DNA of 64,000 nucleotides from Homarus americanus (lineage: Eukaryota > Arthropoda > Malacostraca > Decapoda > Nephropidae), in the NCBI RefSeq assembly GCF_018991925.1, contig NW_024726283.1, forward strand, positions 38,501 through 102,500. Direction: 5' to 3'. The stretch's first letter is position 1. The number at the start of each line of letters is the position of its first letter. The notes under the pieces are model-generated. The model was not told where the DNA came from and ran no database searches. It saw only the letters and a list, made by a program, of their open reading frames with translations. Made by a program: the position numbers and the translations under genes. Below, piece by piece: positions 38,985 through 54,802 of the stretch.

Positions 38985-39345
38985 TATCTCCAGTGCAAAT
39001 TATGTGATACTTATACTCAAATTAATCATTATCTTACAAGGATTCCATCAATGCAAGTTATATTCTGCTATGTCTAGTCAGCTACATTTTATAAGATAAA
39101 AACTTTAAGCCTAAAACCACCTTCACCCGGGCTTGGAGGATGGGGGAGGTGAGGTTTGACAGCCGGGCGGCGAAGGTTACCTAGTGCGTATTTATCATTC
39201 GTATAGAGGGAGTTCAAGTTTTCGCTTATAAAATGTCACTGAATTTACTTGGCAGAATATAACTTACATTGCTGGGATTCTTGTAAGATACTGATTAATT
39301 TGAGTACAAACATCTCATAGTTTGCTCTAGACAAATATTTTAGTA
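38985..39345. repeat. Palindromic-unit arms (fragmentary)
   Basis: A right arm at about 38985-39072 (AAGGATTCCATCAATGCAAG) and a left arm at about 39250-39345 (GCAGAATATAACTTACATTG) of the palindromic repeat, separated by CTTTAAGCCTAAAACC-type spacer. Confidence 0.55.
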
Positions 39346-39352
39346 CAGTACG

Positions 39353-39694
39353 CCCGGATAATTCGCTGTCCTCTATTATTCGCAGGTGACACCCTGGATG
39401 TACCTAAGAATGTCTGCGGGTAATTTTAAAGTTGTCGGCATTTTTGCAGCTGGGACAGGGAGCCATTCATTCTAGAGACAGTAATTTCCTTTACCTGTAT
39501 TGTATATATGTGTGTGTGTGTGTAGACACACACACACACAAAACACATACAAATAAATAATAATGGGAAAATCCTCTCACAAATAATCAGAAACAAATGT
39601 AGTGTTAAAAATGTTGAATCTACCCGCAAGTCTCCTCGTGCTTTTTTAATAACAAAGCATTATTACTTATTTGTATGTGTTTTGTGTGTGTGTG

Positions 39695-39730
<36 letters not shown>

Positions 39731-39777
39731 CCTATATACAATTCAGGTGAAAGAAATAATTGTTTTAAGGCCAAACA
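39353..39777. mobile_element. Family K element copy 2 with inverted CA/TG arms
   Basis: Terminus CAGTACGCCCGGATAATTCG preceded by TA. The body matches K1 (CTGGGACAGGGAGCCATTC). A ~34 bp inverted repeat (39521-39556 and 39667-39700, both containing TGTATGTGTTTTGTG or its complement) surrounds a 110 bp segment. The right-hand (CA)n extends to about 39726. Confidence 0.55.
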
Positions 39778-40163
39778 AATGAATACTTTATGTTTTACAT
39801 CGTCCTGTGCTACCATACCATGCATTTGGCTACTTTGGGCTTGCTATGATGACGCAAGAGATCTGCCCTGGCAACTGTACCGACACTCACAGCTGGTGGT
39901 GCGTCGTTTCCATTGTTTACTGGAAGTTACTGGTAAATATTTTTCAACCTAACGAAACTATTACACGTTTAGAGGTCGATCTCCAATTTTTTGCCAAAAA
40001 ATTTGGTCTTAAAAACTCGAACTACACGCAGGTATATACAGTAAATAAGGACATGGGGGGCCAGGGGTGTTTTTAGGGGGGGGGGGGCAGCAAAAATACG
40101 CGGATTCTTGGCATTCACGGGTATCTCTGTTACCTAACCCCCGCGTATGTTAAGGGCCGACTG
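39778..40163 (-). mobile_element. Family P element copy 1 (partial)
   Basis: Right end TAAGGGCCGACTG followed by TA; the body is the inverted counterpart of 42748-43140 in P2 (CATGCATTTGGCTACTTTGG, GATCTGCCCTGGCAACTGTA). The other terminus is absent. It abuts K2. Confidence 0.75.
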
Positions 40164-40408
40164 TATACAATATATTATAAAATAAGAAAAAATGAAGAGC
40201 ATAGGTGTGTATGTGTGGGAAGTGCACATCCGTATTGAGGTAGTGAGCTGTACCTGGCCAGCCGCTTTCTCCCTCCCCCCGTGTGACGTCAGGGCATGCA
40301 GGCAGCAGCCACACACTTCTCTTGAGTCAGTTTCATGACTGTCCTGATGAACTGTGTCACCTTTATACTGTACCAGTATATGAAGAATACAGTAAATAAA
40401 TATAAATA

Positions 40409-41035
40409 CAGTAAAACCTCGATTAACCGACCACATATGGGAGGAAGGGGCCGACGGATAATCCGAAAGGTCGGTTAATAGTACGTAAAGTCTACGGAAA
40501 TAAAACATACATTTTCAAAGTACCTTTCCCTAACCTACCTCATTTAATTCCCTCTATTCATTTTTGTTCATTTGCTGTTCATATTTCAATAGAATTTGCT
40601 TTAAAACATTAACCACTTTAGTAAATAAATATGAACCAGCACAGAAACTTAGAATAAAAAATGGAAAAGTCAAAGAACACATGGCATCACGAAAATTGTG
40701 ACCAAGTCCCAGGTTGCTGATCTGACTTTCTATCTCATTTACACACAATTGCAGGGTCTCAATTGCTTCTCTTACTATTGACAACACAACAAACATATAT
40801 TGTTTCTCATTCTTGATTTTTTTCATTTTTGCATATTTTTATGGTTCTTTATAACTATTATTATTATCATTATCATTATTAATATTATTACATAATCGCC
40901 CCCCAGGCCCCGATGTGGGTCAGTGATCTGTGCCCGGGTGGGCTAATCCCCGTAAAAAAAAAAAATATAATAATAATAATTTAGGAGTTCGGGATTGACG
41001 GTTAATCCGAAAGTCGGTTAATCAAGGTTTTACTG
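40409..41035 (-). mobile_element. Family Q element copy 1 (627 bp)
   Basis: Ends CAGTAAAACCTCGATTAACC and AATCAAGGTTTTACTG, TA on both sides. A minus-strand frame (40554-40826) reads VVLSIVREAIETLQLCVNEI and CAGSYLFTKVVNVLKQILL and is shared with Q2; it may be a transposase tail fragment but I cannot confirm it. A GC-rich module with AAT repeats lies at about 40880-40975. Confidence 0.85.
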
Positions 41036-41059
41036 TATAATAAGTAAAATAAATAAATA

Positions 41060-41577
41060 CTGGGTTGCCATTTGGCTATCATTTCATGGGACATGAGGCA
41101 GAACAGCTGGCCACTGTCTTGAATGACATCACAGCCCTCATACCAGTTACTCCCGCGCCATCCTACCGACTGCCCAGGCTGCTATTGTGTGCTTTTTTGG
41201 GTGGTGCTACCACCTGTGTAGTCAAGATAATGGCCTCTACCTCTACTGGTGCTGGTGGGGATGGGACAGACCCACCTAAGTGGCCAAATAAGGAAAAGGA
41301 GAAGCAGGACTATCATAAGGGAGTTTGCCAAGTACTTGATGCAGGATAAGCAGCGTGTGATTAAGTTACTTGAGGAAGGCCTAAAACTAGTGAGTTAAGA
41401 AAGATTACTGGTTTTCTGGAAAGCACAATCAGGTCAATAAAGGCAGAATTTGTATCATTTGGGAAAATCAGAGGTTGCTGTAGAGTGGCCAGTCTATATA
41501 CATTAATCCCGTGTTTTTTGCAAGTTTTTTTATCGCGGTTTTGACCATTTGCTGTTTTTTTACTTAAAAATTATATA
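41060..41577 (+). pseudogene. Possible transposase N-terminal fragment
   Basis: Plus-strand frame with MASTSTGAGGDGTDPPKWPN followed in another frame by RKITGFLESTIRSIKAEF, which looks like a helix-turn-helix of a TE transposase. Frame breaks are present. Identity uncertain. Confidence 0.35.
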
Positions 41578-42745
41578 CAGTGGTCCCTCGGTTAACGAAT
41601 GATTTGATTAACGAAATTGCGGTTAACTAATTAGCTCCCATAAGGTTTTTAGTTTGATTAACGAATTAAACTTCGATTAACGAAATCCTTACGAAAAACA
41701 CGTTTTGCTGTGTGCATCAGCTGATCGGCTGGTCCGCCAATACAGTAATTGGTTTTGTGTTTACATTCGTTTCCAGTGGAGTAAATATCAAGAAAGTTGG
41801 TCTCTTGAATATTTTTGCATTTAAATTATTGGTCATTCTGAAGTTTAGTTAACATATTGATAATATAGACAGTACAGGGAACAGTTTTTTGTGCGCCATC
41901 AGCTGATTGAATCACTCAGCAGCACTTCTCAGTTTAACTTTCTTTGCAGTGGAGTGAACATCGATTTTGTTGGTCTCTTGAATAATTATTTACTTGTAAA
42001 TAAACATTTTTGGTATATAACTGTGTTTATGTTTTTCCATTATTATACTACAATATGATTACATTGGTCCCTTGATTAATGAACGGTCCAATTAATGAAA
42101 TTTTGTTTAACGAATTAGCAACCATAAGGATTTTCAGTTCGATTAACAAACAAAACTTCAATTAACGAAAGCCTTACGAGAAACACGCTTTGTTGTGCGC
42201 ATCAGCTGATTGGCCAGTTCACCAATACAGTAATTGGTTCTATGTTTACATTCGTTTCCAGTGGAGTAAATGTCAAGAAAGTTGGTCTCTTGAATATTTT
42301 TGCATTTAAATTATTGGTCATTCTGAAATTTAGTTAACATATTGATAATATATAGTGCAGAAATTATTATGAAACACAAAGAAGGCATTAGAACCAATGC
42401 ACTCTGTAAAAAATATGGCATGTCATCATTGAATGCCTCTACAATCAGCTGTTTGACATGTAAAAAAAGTTGCCAGGAATACAGCATACACACCTCAAAT
42501 AGGTTGAAATACAGCATTCTATTGTGTTTTATTTATTATTGTACAGTATACTGTACAGTACAGAACTGTATTTAGTTTATATTTAATGTTTTGTTAATTC
42601 TATTTCCGGTATACAGTGCTTTGTATGTACAGGTATACTTTTTTTGTGAGTTGGAACGAATTACCTAATATCCCATTGAAATAATAGATTCGGTTAACGA
42701 ACGACTCTGCGGATCCAATTGTGTTAGTTAATCGAGGGACCACTG
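41578..42745 (+). mobile_element. Family R element (1168 bp)
   Basis: Ends CAGTGGTCCCTCGGTTAACG and TTAATCGAGGGACCACTG, TA on both sides. It contains two direct copies of its own left region (about 41580-41880 and 42062-42350, the latter with TGGTCCCTTGATTAATG). A short plus frame at about 42369, MKHKEGIRTNALCKKYGMSS, resembles a pogo helix-turn-helix. A truncated relative lies at 57689-57960. Confidence 0.83.
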
Positions 42746-42747
42746 TA

Positions 42748-44085
42748 CAGTCGGCCCTTAACATACGCGGGGGTTAGGTAACAGAGATACCCGTGAATGT
42801 TAAGAATCCACGTATTTTTGCTGCACCCCCCCCCCCCTAAAAACACCTGGCCCCATCATGTCCTTATTTACCGTATATACCTGTGTGTATTTTTGGTTTT
42901 TTTTAAGACCAAATTTTTGGGCAAAAAGTTGGGGGTCGACCTCTATACGGGTAATAGTTTCGTTAGGTTGAAAAATATTTACCAGTAACTACCAGTAAAC
43001 AATGGAAACGACGCACCAACGCAGCCCGCTGTGAGTGTCGGTACAGTTGCCAGGGCAGATCTCTTGCGTCATCATAGCAAGCCCAAAGTAGCCAAATGCA
43101 TGGTATGGTAGCACAGGACGATGTAAAACATAAAGTATTCATTTTTTTAAAGTTTATTTAAAGATACATAAATTTTTGTTCATTACATTTGAAACATCAA
43201 TCTTTGTTAATTAAATTTGAAACAAAAGAAAACTACGATACCGTATTTCTAAATACCGGGTATTTCCATTAAAATATCACATCACCAGTATATTTTACCT
43301 TAACTGTAACTGAATGAATATGTTCTCAAATGAATATGGAAATGTAATATTTTTGCTGAAATGACGTACGTATTACAGTGGAAAGTGGGATAAAATCGTG
43401 ACGAAAACAATGATTTTCACTTTCTTTTGTTCAAAAGATGTTACCGTAATCGCTTTTCGAATGGTTTTCAGTTAAAAAACTGTTGCATCACAAGTGAATT
43501 AGGATAGAATATTATTGTAATACAACAGTTTTTTAACTGAAAACCATTCGAAAAGCGATTACGGTAACATCTTTTGAACAAAAGAAAGTGAAAGTCATTG
43601 CTTTCATCATTTTTACTGTAATACGTACGTCATTTCAGCAAAAATATTACATTTCCATATTCTCAGAAATATATAGCAGTTTTGCTGAAACGTAATGTAT
43701 TTCAATGTAAATTAGGATAAACTCCATGAAAACAAAAGACTTTACCTAACCTTCCTATGTTCAAGATATGTTACTCGTTTTTTTAATAGATTTCGGTTGA
43801 AATACTGTTGTATTAGTGATATTCTATTCATACTGTGTTTGATATAATACATTCACAGAAATGTAATATTTTTGCAACTACAATGCTGATGTCAACACAA
43901 GCGTGGTTACAGCGAGACTAACTGACTGTGGGAACGCGGGGTGGCGCGGGCGATGTGTGTTTGTGTGTGTGTGGTGTGCAGTGTGTGGTGTCTTGTGCGA
44001 TTTGAATAATGTATATTCCTCCAGCGGCAATCCGCGTATTTGCAAATCTGTGTAAGTTAAACCCGCGTACGTTAAGGGCCTACTG
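42748..44085 (+). mobile_element. Family P element copy 2 (1338 bp)
   Basis: Ends CAGTCGGCCCTTAACATACG and CGTACGTTAAGGGCCTACTG, TA on both sides. It abuts R, sharing one TA. It contains a long inverted repeat (43332-43662) and a TG-rich stretch before the right end. No transposase. A third, fragmentary copy begins at 49566. Confidence 0.85.
43332..43662. repeat. Long inverted repeat, ~140-154 bp arms
   Basis: Left arm 43332-43485 and right arm 43523-43662 are inverted copies (CGAATGGTTTTCAGTTAAAA and its complement), with a 37-base loop and one ~14 bp indel. The arm sequence also exists singly in N at about 36760 and 37350. Transcription would give a long hairpin RNA. Confidence 0.88.
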
Positions 44086-44434
44086 TAGTTTCAAATATTG
44101 ATGTTAATGAATGATCAGTGTGACCACTGGGCCGTGAGTGGAGAGCATGGCATGGTTAAGTGCATGACCTACCTGAGCTGTTTGGTAGCCACAGGTACAG
44201 TGATTCCTAAAAGAGTATTCGTGGTTTTGGCTTTTCGTGGGGTTTCAGGAACGTAATTGCCGCAAAAAACACAGGATGATTACTGTAGTTATTTTAACCA
44301 TTAGTTTATGTACAGTATTTGCATTTGGCGCAATTGTTCTCGTGTACAGTATATTACTTGCGAAGTACAAAATCTTACTGTACACTAAAGGACTAAAATT
44401 TTTATCTCTTTTATCTTTTGTGCAAACGACAGTA

Positions 44435-44586
44435 CAGTAAAACCTCGATTAACCGCCTTTCGGATTAACCGTCAATCCCGAACTCATAATTTTTTTTTTT
44501 TGGGTGGGGGGGGGGGATTAGCCCTCCCGGGCACAGGTCACTGACCCACATCGGGGCTTGGGGGTGATAATGTAATAATAATAATG

Positions 44587-44639
<53 letters not shown>

Positions 44640-45076
44640 GAACTATAAAGAAATGCAAAAATGAAAAAAAAATCATCAAGAGTGAGAGACAATATATGTA
44701 TGTTGTGTTGTCAATAGTAAGAGAAGCAATTGATACCCTGCAATTGTGTGTAAATGAGGTAGAAAGTCAGATCAGCAACCTGGGACTTGGTTACAATTTT
44801 TGTGATAACCTATGTTCTTTGACTTTTCCATTTTTTATTCACGGTTTCTGTGCTGGTTCATATTTATTTACTAAAGTGGTTAATGTTTTAAAGCAAATTC
44901 TATTGAATGGCAAATGAACAAAAATGAATAGAGGGAATTAAATGAGGTAGGTTAGGGAAAGGTATTTTGAAAATGTATGTTTTGTTTCCGTAGACTTTAT
45001 GTACAATTAACTTACCTTTCTGATTATCCGTCGGCCCCTTCCCCCCATATGTGGTCGGTTAATCGAGGTTTTACTG
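44435..45076 (+). mobile_element. Family Q element copy 2 (642 bp)
   Basis: Ends CAGTAAAACCTCGATTAACC and GGTTAATCGAGGTTTTACTG, TA on both sides. Inverted relative to Q1; same frame (44696-44917: VVLSIVREAIDTLQLCVNEV). Carries a GC-rich module (ATTAGCCCTCCCGGGCACAG) with an AAT tract at about 44570-44637. It is inserted in the right arm of a palindromic unit that resumes at 45079. Confidence 0.87.
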
Positions 45077-45360
45077 TATGTGATGTTTATACTCAAATTA
45101 ATTGCTATCTTGCAAGGATTCCAGCAATGCAAGTTATATTTGCTAAGTTTAGTCTGTCACATTTTATAAGATAAAAACTTTAAGCCTAAAACTAGCTTTA
45201 CCCTGGCTGGGAGGGAGGGAAGTTAAGTGCCCTCTCGTAATTTTGTCCGTACTAAAAAAGTGCCGGACTATCAGTTCCTGGAAAATCGGTGGTGTACCTG
45301 TAGTTTATTGTATTTAGTGATAATTGTGATTTTTTTTTATGCTAATTTCCTAGGGTAGTA

Positions 45361-46551
45361 CAGTCAACCCTCACTTTACGCGGTCCCACATTCCGCGTTT
45401 CCACGTTTACACGGTGCCCTGCCAGAACCCAGGATGCTCACATTCCGCGGTGGGTGTACCCCTTTACATGGGTGAAGTATAATTTTTTTATTTAGCTCAT
45501 AAAATTCATACAAATTATCCGGCCAGAATATAATTTACATTGCTGGAATTCTTACAATTTGATGATCATTTTGAATATAAACATCATAGATTTTGCATTA
45601 GACATACAAATTTTAGATATAATGTTTACTCTGAGTAAATATGTTATCTTTTGTGCAAAATATATGACATTTATATTAAAAATATTCCTGGTTTTACAAG
45701 GAATCCAGCAATGTCAATTATATTATCCTAACATTAATCTGAGGTATTATTTAATACTAAATGTTAAAATCTAGTTTTTTCACCCAACCTTTCTCTTGAA
45801 GGGAGGATTGGTGGGGGGTGGGGGGGAGGGTTGGGACGGACCAACCATCTGGCGGGTTGGAAGAGGGGGGGAGGCAAGGTGGGGTACTTTGATTGACAGA
45901 TAGTGTCGTGAAGAATATTTTTTTTTTTATTAACTGAAGATATTTGTTTTAGCTCATAAAATTCATACAAATTACCCGCCAGAATATAATTTACATTGCT
46001 GGAATTCTTACAATTTGATGATCATTTTGAATATAAACATCATAGATTTTGCATTAGAGATACAAATTTAGATATAATGTTTACTCTGAGTAAATATGTT
46101 ATCTTTTGTGCAAAATATATGACATTTGTATTCAAAATATTCCTGGTCTTACAAGGAATCCAGCAATGTCAATTATATTATCCTAACTTTAGTTTGAGGT
46201 ATTATTTATTACTATACCTGGTTTTCCCCCCAAAATTTCTCAGAGAGGGAAGAGCCAGCGAGTGTAGTGTGAGAAGAGGGGGAGGGAGTTGAGTCCATTA
46301 TTTGAATGGACATTAACTTGGCGACTGTATTTCTCTATTTCTCTTAAGTATTAATTGTGTGCATGTACCATCATAAAATTAAGATGTTATTTTTACTAGA
46401 ACATAGGTATTGTGTTGGAAAAAGTGGAGTTTGGGGGTCAGCTGGTCTCTATTTCATTTAATCCCATATGTTATGTTATTCACTTTATGCATTTCTCACT
46501 TTCCGCGGTACCCTGTGGGTTACATTAACCGCATAAAGTGAGGGTTGACTG
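45361..46551 (+). mobile_element. Family F element copy 3 with two palindromic units (1191 bp)
   Basis: Ends CAGTCAACCCTCACTTTACG and AAAGTGAGGGTTGACTG, TA on both sides, plus orientation. Palindromic units at 45525-45728 and 45981-46183, with a G-rich spacer at 45801-45836. Confidence 0.88.
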
Positions 46552-46995
46552 TACATTTAATGTCATTTTATAATTTTTGTGTTATTATTTCCTGATAAAT
46601 CTAAAAAATTACTGTTACAGATTTAATCTGCTAGTTAAGCATGTATTGGCATAATGTACTCTAATATACTTTGCCTTAGTTACCCTTCTGGCCCAAGTTG
46701 ATGTTCAAATAAACAAGACCTAATCTCCCACAGGGTTCATGTCTGTCTAACCCAGGAGCTTCATTTGCACCTCCCCCATCCTTTAATTGTAGCTGGTTAT
46801 TGTTTACGATAACCACCAGGTAAAGGCTAGAAGTGGAGTATTGATCCTGATATTTTATTTATTTTAGTGGAGGCTACAACCAGATGTCTTGGATACCCTC
46901 CCTCTTTTCTTAGTTGAATCAAATGGAATTTCAAAATGAAAGATTGACCTTGAAATCAAGATGGTAATGCTATAGCTTTGACCCAGACTAAGTTA
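46552..46995. other. Intronic DNA, no gene
   Basis: Mostly low-copy by comparison with the rest of the window. A TTTATTTATTTTAG acceptor-like tract at about 46853 has no convincing reading frame behind it. Confidence 0.4.
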
Positions 46996-47480
46996 CAGTG
47001 TAGTCTCGATTTACGCGGATTTGGTTTACGCGTTTGGTCATTTATGCGGCACCTTGCCAGACCGACAATTTTTATTACGCGGTTCATTCCATTATTTACG
47101 CAAGAAGTGGTGCGGGCAGGGTGCGCACACGGTCGCCCAGTCAACAAAACATTACCGAGTTCTTCACCCGCCACCCACCACAGCCAGCCCAAGTCAGTGA
47201 TAGTGATAGTGAGGATATGGACTTTGAGGGGTTTGACAAAGAGGCCCTGCAAGCCTCTGTGGTGGATAGTGATACAGGTGACACAAGTTATACAGGTGAG
47301 GGCCAATAATTTGCCCTCTGCCTCAGAACCAACCCCAATCCCCGTGTACCCAGCCATCTCTTCTACTAAGTAAGTGTTAAAAACCTAATATTATTGTTAT
47401 TTCTCTTAAATATTAATTGTGTGTGCATACCATCATAAAATTAAGATGTTATTTTTACTACAACGTACGTAACGTATTGT
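46996..47480 (+). mobile_element. Family F/E-like element with transposase tail, right end missing
   Basis: Left end CAGTGTAGTCTCGATTTACG preceded by TA. A plus frame (47034-47309) encodes QQNITEFFTRHPPQPAQVSD then SEDMDFEGFDKEALQASVV, the transposase tail with the PCNA-box-like motif preserved. The right terminus was not found. It runs into a palindromic unit. Confidence 0.75.
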
Positions 47481-47558
47481 GTCTGGGTGAAGTATAATTT
47501 GTTTATTTACTGAAGATATTTGTTTTTAGCTCATAAAATTCATAGAAATTACCCGGCC

Positions 47559-47776
47559 AGAATATAATTTACATTGCAGGAATTCTTATAAGATTGTGAT
47601 TAATTTGAATACAAAGAAGCTAAAATTTGCATTAGACATACAAATTTTAGATCTAATTTAAGAATTTTATAAGAGAGAGCAAAAATTTTATCTTTTGTGC
47701 AAAATACTGTATATGACGTTTATATTCAAATTATTCGCTGTCTTGCAAGGATTCCAGCAATGCAAATTATATTCTC
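47559..47776. repeat. Palindromic unit (intermediate type)
   Basis: Left arm AGAATATAATTTACATTGCA, right arm GCAATGCAAATTATATTCT. A G-run tract (47841-47873) follows, and a further left-arm piece at about 47980. Confidence 0.75.
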
Positions 47777-48311
47777 CTAACTTTAGTCTGTGATATTATA
47801 ATAAAAAACTTAAGCCTAAAACTCTGGCTGGGCAGATGGGGGAGAGCGAGGGGGGGTGGGGGGGGGAGGTGAGGAGATATGTTTTGACAGTTGGCGCCAA
47901 AGGTCTGTGTGTTTATTTATCAGTCCTTAAGAGTGACTAAGCTTTTCTCTTATAATTTGCCACCTAAACAACCTGGGAGAATATAATTTACATTGCTGGG
48001 ATAATTGCTTTCAAATTCGCAGGGGTTTGGGTCTCAAAATGGCAGCAAATTGTCAAATCCGCAAATTTGTTCCATTATACAGTATTCATAAAACATATTT
48101 GGATGTCTTCCTTATATAAATGGATTGAGTGTTTCTGTATAGGAAGCAAGGTTCTAATTTCTCTCCACAATTGTTATGACAGGAAATAGTAAGTGCTGTT
48201 AGTGATGCTCCTGTTTATACTGTAATAAACCTTCTCATTACAGGGTGATTTTATCAATCTCCTAATGTGTTTGTCAAGATTAAATTCTAATGCTATTTTT
48301 TCTTTCCTCAG

Positions 48312-48485
48312 ACTGTTTCCATCATGGCAGTTATACTCACCAGTATTGGAATTTGTGTTCCATACGATTTACAATGGGCAGTTCTCATGATGCTATGTGG
48401 GAATGTCGCCATCCTCTTCCGTACCATACCTACACTGGTGGCAGAAAATTTTTGCCATCAGACATTTGTTCTCCCTGATGTGGTG
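48312..48485 (+). CDS. Exon 4: polytopic membrane protein
   Basis: Acceptor TTTTTTCTTTCCTCAG, donor GTAAGT, 58 codons, phase 0 at both ends. The correct frame (TVSIMAVILTSIGICVPYDL then QWAVLMMLCGNVAILFRTIP) joins the hydrophobic run left open by exon 3 and adds another segment. A longer frame covering the same bases (48290-48478) is a shadow. Confidence 0.86.
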
Positions 48486-48788
48486 GTAAGTTTTGATAGA
48501 TAATTATTAGAAAGTGGATGAGAGAAAGTGTTAAAAATGGAAAACAAGTAAAACAAATTTTGCTATTTCTATATCAGTGTTCTGTGTGAGAGGGAGGATG
48601 AATTATATGGACTCATCATCATCAAAGCTCTATGGCAATTTTCCAATAGGTGTGCTATATATTAGATAAGACTTGAACAATGATAATGGAGTGTGTGTCA
48701 TAGGTAGCAGTTGTCACATGTAAACCTGAAAGAACATGACAGTTAAACTTAGAATACCGAATAAATTGATCAACTCTTTTTGAATTAC

Positions 48789-49187
48789 AGTAGGTTCTCA
48801 AATTTCGCGAGTTTTTAGTTCGACTTTTTTATTTGGACATAAAAAAAATCCACTACACAATTTCAAATTTTGACGGCGGAAACTCGAATTTCAACGGGTT
48901 TGAGCGGCCCGCCAACGTTCAGACGTGCACAATCGTGTAAACAGCGTCATTTCTCTTATGTACAAAAGATTCATTATTGTTTATTACTGAATGTCTTTTT
49001 GATTGAATTAATGTTTATGTGTGCAAAATGAACAATACAATTCATTAATAATACGTAGAATATTAAAACACACGAGGGGATGAGACGGCATCGTTTTCGT
49101 TAATGTTTACAAAACCAGTGACTGATTGGTTCTACATATAAAACTGAAGAAAATAACTCCCTGGTTGTAGCTGTAGTAAAATTAATA
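48789..49187. mobile_element. Block C element fragment outside family A
   Basis: Begins CAGTAGGTTCTCAAATTTCG after TA and follows the first half of the A interior (ACGGCGGAAACTCGAATTTC, GTTCTACATATAAAACTGAA). This suggests that C is an element in its own right that is nested in A. The right end is lost at the D insertion. Confidence 0.65.
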
Positions 49188-49375
49188 CAGTTGACAATCC
49201 CTTATCCGAAATCCTTGGGACCAGATGCATTTCGGTTTTTGGAATTTTTTGGATTTCAGAATGGTTAGGTTTTTTTTTTTTTTCTTACAGGGATCAGCCC
49301 ACCCGGGCACAGGTCAGTGACCCACATTGGGGCCCGGGGGCTAAAACATAATAATAATAATAATTCATAGGTCTA
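49188..49375. mobile_element. Family D terminus and GC-rich module
   Basis: CAGTTGACAATCCCTTATCC after TA is a Tigger-like end. It is followed at about 49290 by the GC-rich module (CAGCCCACCCGGGCACAGGT) with AAT repeats. No right terminus was found. A Q fragment follows at about 49380. Confidence 0.5.
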
Positions 49376-49565
49376 GGACGTGTTTCTCACTTTTGATCTT
49401 TTTTTCATTCTTGTATTTCTTTATTATTATTATTTTATTATTACAGAATTATTTATTATTATTATTAGTATTATTGTTATCATTCTTATTTTATTTTTGT
49501 GTAATTTTTATTAACAATTTGATTTACTATGAATAATTATTATTATTACTGTATTATCATTACAG

Positions 49566-49668
49566 TCGGCCCTTAACATACGTGGGTTTAACTTATACGG
49601 ATTTGCAAATACGCGGATTGCCGCTGAAGGAATATACATTCAAAGGAATATACATTATTCAAATCGCG
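49566..49668 (-). mobile_element. Family P terminus copy 3 (fragment)
   Basis: CAGTCGGCCCTTAACATACG preceded by TA, then GGATTTGCAAATACGCGGAT as in the right part of P2 (about 44010-44085), inverted. It runs into (AC)n at 49670-49749. Confidence 0.7.
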
Positions 49669-49669
49669 C

Positions 49670-49699
49670 ACGACACACACACACACACACACACACGCA

Positions 49700-49749
<50 letters not shown>
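49670..49749. repeat. (AC)n microsatellite, interrupted
   Basis: About 80 bp of AC with one CGCATCG interruption, directly before LINE sequence. Confidence 0.95.
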
Positions 49750-54160
<4,411 letters not shown>

Positions 54161-54187
54161 GAAGGCCTGGAACCACACCTCACTCAT

Positions 54188-54565
54188 ATAACACCATCTG
54201 TGAGGAATTACTACACCATGTGAGGCCCCTCATAACACCATCTGTGGGTACTACACCACTGAGGCCCCTCATAACACCATCTGTGAGGAATTACTACACC
54301 ACGTGAGGCCTTCATAACACCATCTGTGAGGGATTACTACACCACGTGAGGCCCCTCATAACACCATCTGTGAGGGAATTACTACACCACGTGAGGCCCT
54401 CATAACACCATCTGTGAGAATTACTACACCACGTGAGGCCCTCATAACACCATCTCTGAGAATTACTACACCACGTGAGGCCCATCATAACACCATCTGT
54501 GAGGAACTACTACACCACGTGAGGTCCTCCTAACACCATCTGGGAGGGAGTTACTACACTACGTT
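54188..54565 (+). repeat. Minisatellite, nine units of ~40-46 bp
   Basis: Nine tandem copies of AACACCATCTGTGAGGAATT and ACTACACCACGTGAGGCCC with small length changes. Most units carry CACGTG, the E-box palindrome. Confidence 0.92.
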
Positions 54566-54599
54566 TTGCTGTTCAACACCTACATTAATCTGTATGTTC

Positions 54600-54741
54600 A
54601 CCTTGTTCCTTTACCTTTCTCTAATGAAGCTCTTTTAAACCACCAATGTATGTAATAAGTCATTTATGCCCAATGTATATTTTCAGCCTTGGGCTGCAGA
54701 ACTTTTCAATAAACGTTAATTATTATTATTATTATTTTTAT

Positions 54742-54782
<41 letters not shown>

Positions 54783-54802
54783 CGCGCATTGTAAATGCGT
54801 GC
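54600..54802 (+). repeat. Third LINE-type 3' tail with (ATT)n and (AC)n
   Basis: TGTATATTTTCAGCCTTGGG and TTTCAATAAACGTTAAT match the LINE 3' UTR above. An ATT tract and about 35 bp of AC follow, ending at S2. Confidence 0.8.

Noticed and set aside
46840..46960. Possible exon after a TTTATTTATTTTAG acceptor
   Set aside because: The open stretch behind it lacks a donor in a useful phase and would interrupt a membrane segment that exons 3 and 4 join cleanly.
48290..48478. 62-codon plus-strand frame over exon 4
   Set aside because: It starts inside the intron and is out of phase. The spliced frame with GT-AG borders continues the hydrophobic segment from exon 3.
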